Part shown: piece by piece, positions 5,746 through 9,439 of the stretch | Layout of the letters: every line of letters begins with the position of its first letter | Position numbering within the stretch: position 1 is the stretch's first letter | Assembly: GCA_944372725.1 (NCBI GenBank) | Contig: CALWAA010000031.1 | Span: forward strand, 1-9,439 | Length of the DNA: 9,439 bases | Direction: 5' to 3' | Origin: an uncultured Bacilli bacterium | Lineage (GTDB): Bacteria; Bacillota_I; Bacilli_A; RF39; UBA660 | Made by a program: the position numbers and the translations under genes | Notes under the pieces: generated by a model | What the model was told of the DNA's origin: nothing | Seen by the model: only the letters and a program-made list of their open reading frames with translations | Databases searched by the model: none

Positions 5746-5774
5746 ATTATAGCATATTTGCTTTTTATTGTCAA
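5746..5774 (-). promoter_or_regulatory. Consensus sigma-A promoter between clpB and the HD gene
   Basis: Minus-strand TTGACA (5774-5769), exactly 17 bases, and TATAAT (5751-5746) with TG at the extended -10 position (ATGCTATAAT). All twelve core bases are consensus, as also at clpB. Its -35 overlaps the T-tract of the clpB terminator (TTTTTTGACA). Confidence 0.8.
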
Positions 5775-5798
5775 AAAAGCTGGGAGTTTAATCCCAAC
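5773..5798 (-). terminator. Rho-independent terminator of clpB
   Basis: Minus-strand GTTGGGA (5798-5792), loop TTAAAC, TCCCAGC (5785-5779), then six T's (5778-5773). It begins 5 bases after the clpB stop codon. Confidence 0.88.
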
Positions 5799-5802
5799 TT
5801 CT

Positions 5803-7905
5803 TTATTTTAAGATTAGTTTATCATCTTTTACATCAACTGTAATTGTGTCATTATATTTGATTTCATCTTTGATAATTTTATCAGCGATTAAGGTTTCAA
5901 TATTGTGAGTAACATATCTTTTTATTGGTCTTGCACCATATGCTTCTTCATAGGAATGTTCAATGATATAATCTTTAGCTTTCTGTGTAAGTTTGAGATG
6001 TAAGTTAATATTTTTAAGTCTTCCTTCCGTTTCATGAATAATCTTATCAAGAATATTATAAACAACATCTTTACCTAAAGATTTGAATATTACAATCTCA
6101 TCAATACGATTGATAAATTCTGGTCTAAATGTTCTTTTTAGAGCATCCATTACCTTTGATTCGCTATTTTCTTCATTATCAAGGATATATTCACTACCTA
6201 AATTTGATGTCATAATGATAATGGTATTTTTAAAGTCTACTAGTTTACCAGTACTGTCAGTTATACGTCCATCATCTAGAATTTGAAGTAGAATGTTAAA
6301 TACATCAGGATGAGCTTTTTCAATTTCATCAAACAAGACAATACTATAGGGATTACGTCTTACTGCTTCCGTAAGCTCGCCACCTTCATCATAGCCGACA
6401 TATCCTGGAGGAGCTCCAAGAAGTCTAGATACATTGAAAGCTTCCATATATTCAGAACAGTCTATTCTTACCATGTGACGTTCATCATCAAATAGTTCAT
6501 AAGCAAGAGCTTTCGCTAGCTCTGTTTTACCAACACCAGTTGGTCCCATAAAGATAAATGAACCAATTGGTCTATTTGGGTCTTTAATACCACTTCTTGC
6601 TCTTATAATGGCATCACTAACCACTTTTACTGCTTCATCTTGACCAATTACTCTTTTCTTTAAGTTCTCTTCTAAGTTAAGTAGTTTTTCTTTTTCACCA
6701 CTTACTAGTTTTTGAACTGGAATATTGGTCCATTTAGCAACAATTCTAGCTATATCTTCTTCTGTTACGGTATCACTTAACATTTGTGAATCAATTTTGC
6801 TTCTTAAAGTTTCAAGTTCATTCTCTAATTTTGGAATTTCTCCATGGCGAAGACGCGCAGCTGTTTCTAAGTCATAATTATTTTCAGCAGTTTCAAGTTT
6901 AAATCTTGCCCCTTCTAATTCTTCTTTTTTCTTGTTGATATCATCATTTAAACTTTTCTCTTCTTCCCATTTTGAGCGCATTTTAGCTTCTTCTTCTTTA
7001 AGACTTGCTATTTCTGTATCTAGTTCTTCTAGTCGTTTTTTTGATAACTCATCCTTTTCCTTTTTAATTGCTTCTCGCTCAATTTCTAGACTCATGATTC
7101 TACGAGTTAAGGTATCTAGTTCTGTTGGAACAGAAGCCATTTGCATCTTTATTGTAGCACATGCTTCATCTACTAAGTCAATCGCTTTATCTGGTAAATA
7201 TCTATCTGTTATATAACGGTCACTTAGGGTTGCCGCACTAATTAGAGCGCTATCCTTGATATTGACACTGTGGAATAATTCAAATTTTTCCTTTAGACCA
7301 CGTAAAATAGTAATCGTATCTTCGACATTTGGCTCTTTAACTTGAATTTTTTGCAAACGTCTTTCTAGAGCACCATCTTTTTCAATATACTTACGATACT
7401 CATTTAGGGTTGTTGCCCCAATTAATCTAATTTCACCACGCGCAAGCATTGGTTTCAACATGTTTCCAGCATCCATGGCACCTTCAGCACCAGCACCAAC
7501 AATCATGTGTATTTCATCTATAAATAATATGATATCCCCATTAGAATCACTAATTTCTTTTAGAACTTTTTTAAGACGTTCCTCGAATTCACCACGATAT
7601 TTGGCACCAGCGATTAGGGCTCCTAAATCAAGAGACCAAATTCTTTTTCCTTTCAAGGTACTTGGTACATCGCCTTTTACAATACGTATGGCAAGTCCTT
7701 CTACAATAGCAGTTTTACCAACACCAGGTTCACCAATTAAAACGGGATTATTTTTTGTTTTTCTTGATAAAACACGAATAATACTACGTATTTCTTCATC
7801 CCTACCAATTACTGGGTCTACCTTATTTTGTTTCACTGCTTCAGTAATATCACGTCCATATTTTTCTAAAACTTTTTCATTTTCTTCTTGCATATTTGGA
7901 TACAT
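5803..7905 (-). CDS. clpB: ClpB disaggregase lacking the N-terminal domain
   Basis: A Hsp100 AAA+ unfoldase that, with DnaK, pulls proteins out of aggregates after stress. The 700 residues hold AAA-1 with Walker A GEPGVGKT (58-65), pore loop KYRG (102-105) and Walker B FIDE (Asp130, Glu131); a full coiled-coil middle domain (about 266-370); and AAA-2 with Walker A GPTGVGKT (454-461), pore motif GAPPGYVGYDEGG and Walker B LFDE (Asp526, Glu527). The long middle domain and the absence of a ClpP-docking IGF/IGL loop before FRPEFINRID separate it from ClpC, ClpE and ClpA. The usual N domain of about 145 residues is absent. This is the native start: ATG at 7905 has AGAAGGTG 5 bases upstream and a consensus promoter 30 bases away. 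Short ClpBs of this kind are known from mycoplasmas and as internal-start forms elsewhere. HrcA control is indicated by CIRCE. Confidence 0.97.
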   Translation of the reverse strand: MYPNMQEENEKVLEKYGRDITEAVKQNKVDPVIGRDEEIRSIIRVLSRKTKNNPVLIGEPGVGKTAIVEGLAIRIVKGDVPSTLKGKRIWSLDLGALIAGAKYRGEFEERLKKVLKEISDSNGDIILFIDEIHMIVGAGAEGAMDAGNMLKPMLARGEIRLIGATTLNEYRKYIEKDGALERRLQKIQVKEPNVEDTITILRGLKEKFELFHSVNIKDSALISAATLSDRYITDRYLPDKAIDLVDEACATIKMQMASVPTELDTLTRRIMSLEIEREAIKKEKDELSKKRLEELDTEIASLKEEEAKMRSKWEEEKSLNDDINKKKEELEGARFKLETAENNYDLETAARLRHGEIPKLENELETLRSKIDSQMLSDTVTEEDIARIVAKWTNIPVQKLVSGEKEKLLNLEENLKKRVIGQDEAVKVVSDAIIRARSGIKDPNRPIGSFIFMGPTGVGKTELAKALAYELFDDERHMVRIDCSEYMEAFNVSRLLGAPPGYVGYDEGGELTEAVRRNPYSIVLFDEIEKAHPDVFNILLQILDDGRITDSTGKLVDFKNTIIIMTSNLGSEYILDNEENSESKVMDALKRTFRPEFINRIDEIVIFKSLGKDVVYNILDKIIHETEGRLKNINLHLKLTQKAKDYIIEHSYEEAYGARPIKRYVTHNIETLIADKIIKDEIKYNDTITVDVKDDKLILK

Positions 7906-7934
7906 ATTAACACCTTCTTTCTATTACGAGTATA

Positions 7935-7963
7935 ATTATATAGCAAAAATTAGCACTTGTCAA
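7935..7963 (-). promoter_or_regulatory. Consensus sigma-A promoter of clpB
   Basis: Minus-strand TTGACA (7963-7958), a 17-base spacer, and TATAAT (7940-7935). The predicted start is near 7928. The -35 box lies inside the CIRCE element, so HrcA binding would block RNA polymerase. Confidence 0.88.
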
Positions 7964-7978
7964 GCATAAGTGCTAATT
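7948..7978. promoter_or_regulatory. CIRCE heat-shock operator (HrcA site)
   Basis: TTAGCACTT (7950-7958), nine bases, AAGTGCTAA (7968-7976) is a CIRCE element with one base per arm changed from the classic TTAGCACTC-N9-GAGTGCTAA, the two changes compensating each other. The symmetry extends two bases outward on each side (11-base arms). HrcA is not in the window. Confidence 0.92.
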
Positions 7979-8047
7979 TACTGCATATAGATATGGTTAT
8001 TATTTAAAAATATCCCAAAACATTTGGTTAATTTAAAGAAAATATTT

Positions 8048-8072
8048 AAAAATCTTTCGTAAAAATTGAAAG
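8048..8072 (-). terminator. Weak terminator of deoD
   Basis: Minus-strand CTTTC (8072-8068), an 8-9 base loop, GAAAG (8058-8054), then ATTTTT. The stem is short and AT-rich, so termination may be leaky toward clpB; it lies just after the deoD stop. Confidence 0.4.
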
Positions 8073-8074
8073 CT

Positions 8075-8800
8075 TTATTTTATAATAGATTCTAATCCTA
8101 ATTTAATCATATCATTTAATTTTGTTTGTCTTTCTTCTGGAGTTAAGACTTCATTTGAATACTTAGAATCTGATACGGTCATTAAAGTAGTTGCTTCTAC
8201 ATTCATAGTATTTGCAACATGACATACACCAAATCCTTCCATTTCTTCCCCTAATATTTCATATTCACTTGGAATACGGTTTAATACTCTTTCGTAATCA
8301 ATATATGGTCCAAATACATCCATTGTAGTAGTCATTCCATAATAAAGATTAACATTTAAATCTTTGGCAGTAGCTAAAATTGTTTTATTTAACGATTCAC
8401 TGGCATCCACTACATTTCCAACATAATTATTGTAAGTATAAGCGAAATTTGACTCAGAATAAATATTTTTTGTTAGAATAACATCCCCTACTTTGGGTTT
8501 AGGACTTACTGCTCCACATGTTCCAATTCTAATTATTTTTTTAACATGGAAAAAATGGATTAGTTCAAAGACATAAATGCTGGCACTAGGCATACCCATT
8601 CCATGAGCCATTATGGTTACTTTCTTACCATTATATTCACCAGTATAGCCTGACATATTCCGGATATTGGTAACTAATTTCGCGTTTTCTAGAAAATTAT
8701 CTGCTATATATTTAGCTCTTAAAGGGTCTCCTGGCATTAATACTAATTCTGCTATATCTGCTCCTGTTTCAATATGTATAGGGTTTTCTCCAATAAACAT
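8075..8800 (-). CDS. deoD: Purine-nucleoside phosphorylase, DeoD type
   Basis: Cytosolic hexameric enzyme of purine salvage: (deoxy)purine nucleoside plus phosphate gives base plus (deoxy)ribose-1-phosphate. The 241-residue product matches DeoD from end to end: His9 (PIHIE), phosphate loop LMPGDPLRAKYI with Gly24 and Arg28, HGMGMPSASIYV, KKIIRIGTCGAV with the third phosphate-site arginine, the ribose-site GEEMEGFG, and the catalytic Asp in TVSDSKYS followed by the Arg of PEERQTKLNDM. One difference from E. coli DeoD is Thr in place of Ser in the RIG(T/S)CGAV motif. I choose the ATG at 8800: AGGTG is 6 bases upstream, whereas the longer in-frame starts (GTG 8809, ATG 8806) overlap or touch that site. 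It follows the right-edge ORF with a 55-base gap, too short for a purine riboswitch. Confidence 0.95.
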   Translation of the reverse strand: MFIGENPIHIETGADIAELVLMPGDPLRAKYIADNFLENAKLVTNIRNMSGYTGEYNGKKVTIMAHGMGMPSASIYVFELIHFFHVKKIIRIGTCGAVSPKPKVGDVILTKNIYSESNFAYTYNNYVGNVVDASESLNKTILATAKDLNVNLYYGMTTTMDVFGPYIDYERVLNRIPSEYEILGEEMEGFGVCHVANTMNVEATTLMTVSDSKYSNEVLTPEERQTKLNDMIKLGLESIIK

Positions 8801-8855
8801 GTTCATCACCTATTATAATATTACCATATTTTGATAAAACAATTAATAGGTAAAA

Positions 8856-9365
8856 TTAGCTCTTGACACTTCTTTGTAATATTAATTGGTCTTCTCTTAG
8901 TTTACTGCGATATTCTGGATTATTTAATTCTTCTAAATAATTACTAAAAAACTCACCTTTTTTGGTTGCTAATAATTGATAGAAATTATTTTTGATATTA
9001 TCACTTATTTGTATTTTAGATATTAACTCCCATAAAAGTGCTTTATCCTGTTTGTAAATTTTTAGAAAATCAATATTATATAAATAGCTTAAGTAAATTA
9101 AATAGCTTCTTATTTTTAATTCGTCTATTTCTTCTGATATTATTTTATCTTTTACCGGTGCAATTAAATGCATCTCTTTTGTTAAAAATAAATCTTCTAA
9201 ATTAAGTTCTGATAAAGTTAAACGCTCACGGCTTAAATCTTTTATATCTTCATCTAATAAAAGAATATGTAATAATTTTATTTTTGTCTTTAATAATCTT
9301 TTTTCTGCTATAAATCTTTTTAGATTGATTTCTTCTAATCCTTTTTTATCTGTTATAACATACAA
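8856..9365 (-). CDS. Hypothetical helical protein, 5' end disrupted by a group II intron
   Basis: The open frame codes for 169 residues if begun at the TTG at 9365, ending in a TAA at 8856. I recognise no family. The product is charged, rich in Leu, Lys, Ile and Glu, probably all-helical, with no signal peptide or membrane span. The TTG has no ribosome site, and its first base is the last base of the group II intron, so it is unlikely to be the true start. The only other Met is residue 65. An in-frame stop (9386-9384) within the intron closes the frame upstream. Either this is the 3' exon of a longer gene whose beginning lies beyond the intron, or the intron sits at the original start (an exon 1 ending in A would create ATG on splicing). 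The body has no internal stops, so it is still under selection or only recently interrupted. Confidence 0.6.
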   Translation of the reverse strand: MYVITDKKGLEEINLKRFIAEKRLLKTKIKLLHILLLDEDIKDLSRERLTLSELNLEDLFLTKEMHLIAPVKDKIISEEIDELKIRSYLIYLSYLYNIDFLKIYKQDKALLWELISKIQISDNIKNNFYQLLATKKGEFFSNYLEELNNPEYRSKLREDQLILQRSVKS

Positions 9366-9439
9366 TCGAGTAGAGAAAACTTTTTACTAAAATAGTAAAT
9401 ACTTTTCCCTCTCACACCACCGTACGTACCGTTCGGTAT
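9365..9439 (-). mobile_element. 3' end of a group II intron (domains V and VI), runs off the right edge
   Basis: The minus strand carries the 3' half of domain V (hairpin TACC-GAAC-GGTA at 9438-9427, then CGTACGGTGG) and a complete domain VI. Domain VI folds as GAG-A-GGGAAAA (9413-9403), TTTACTA, loop TTT, TAGTAAA, then TTTTCTC-T, with CTC (9370-9368) closing on the GAG; A9371 is left bulged 7 bases from the 3' end CTCGAT, the position of the branch-point adenosine. The motif CGTACGGTGGTGTGAGAGG is, from memory, typical of the end of bacterial group II introns carrying a reverse transcriptase. The ORF and the 5' end lie outside the window. The predicted splice junction is 9365/9364. Confidence 0.85.

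Noticed and set aside
5803..7905. ClpB as a truncated pseudogene that lost its N domain by frameshift
   Set aside because: The ATG has a good ribosome site, a consensus promoter and CIRCE directly upstream, and the remaining 700 codons are intact with all motifs; no N-domain fragments are seen between 7906 and 8074.
7460..7969. Plus-strand open frame of 169 codons opposite the start of clpB
   Set aside because: It reads antisense through Walker-motif codons and across the clpB promoter and CIRCE; low-complexity Ser/Ile-rich product, no start signals.
8801..8855. TATAAT just before the deoD ribosome site as a promoter, or a purine riboswitch in the leader
   Set aside because: The -10 lies so close to AGGTG that transcription would start past the ribosome site, and no -35 fits; the gap of about 55 bases is too short for a purine riboswitch.
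1..9439. CRISPR arrays, tRNA or rRNA genes, riboswitches, insertion-sequence terminal repeats
   Set aside because: No regularly spaced repeats, cloverleaf sequences, rRNA segments or paired terminal inverted repeats were seen on either strand.

Overview
The window looks like chromosomal DNA of a low-GC (roughly 30% G+C by eye) bacterium of the Firmicutes/Bacilli type. The standard code is in use: UGA ends the small membrane-protein gene at 2880 and tryptophans read as UGG, so this is not a code-4 mycoplasma. An undecaprenyl-pyrophosphate phosphatase points to a cell wall. Sigma-A promoters (TTGACA/TATAAT, 17-bp spacers), AGGAGG/AGGTG ribosome sites and a CIRCE heat-shock operator fit this. 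The ClpB without an N domain and the style of the secreted protein suggest the uncultured gut Bacilli/RF39-like lineages, which is inference.

Layout. Positions 1-150 hold the first 19 codons of a signal-peptide protein (minus strand, promoter and ribosome site visible) and the terminator of its neighbour. 151-756 is a secreted, probably beta-rich surface protein. 818-2236 is miaB (tRNA methylthiotransferase). 2273-3116 is a translationally overlapped pair: a two-helix membrane protein and a cytosolic protein resembling DUF3603. uppP (3184-3996, plus strand) diverges from that pair. An Rpn-type PD-(D/E)XK nuclease gene (4146-4964) follows on the plus strand, bracketed by a 36-bp imperfect direct repeat exactly 950 bp apart. 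On the minus strand come an HD-domain phosphohydrolase (5024-5569), a short promoter-to-terminator unit that may be a small RNA (about 5739-5677), clpB without its N-terminal domain (5803-7905) under a CIRCE-overlapped promoter, deoD (8075-8800), and a hypothetical ORF (8856-9365). The 5' end of that last ORF abuts the 3' end of a group II intron running off the right edge.

Most genes are housekeeping units with their own promoters and terminators: tRNA modification (MiaB), lipid-carrier recycling for wall synthesis (UppP), protein disaggregation (ClpB) and purine salvage (DeoD). The accessory signals are the Rpn gene with its repeats and inverted-repeat promoter, the group II intron at the right edge, and the small transcription unit between clpB and the HD gene. 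No convincing multi-gene novel defence or biosynthetic system is visible. There is no gene-free stretch longer than 300 bases; the longest, 5570-5802, is filled by two promoters and two terminators.
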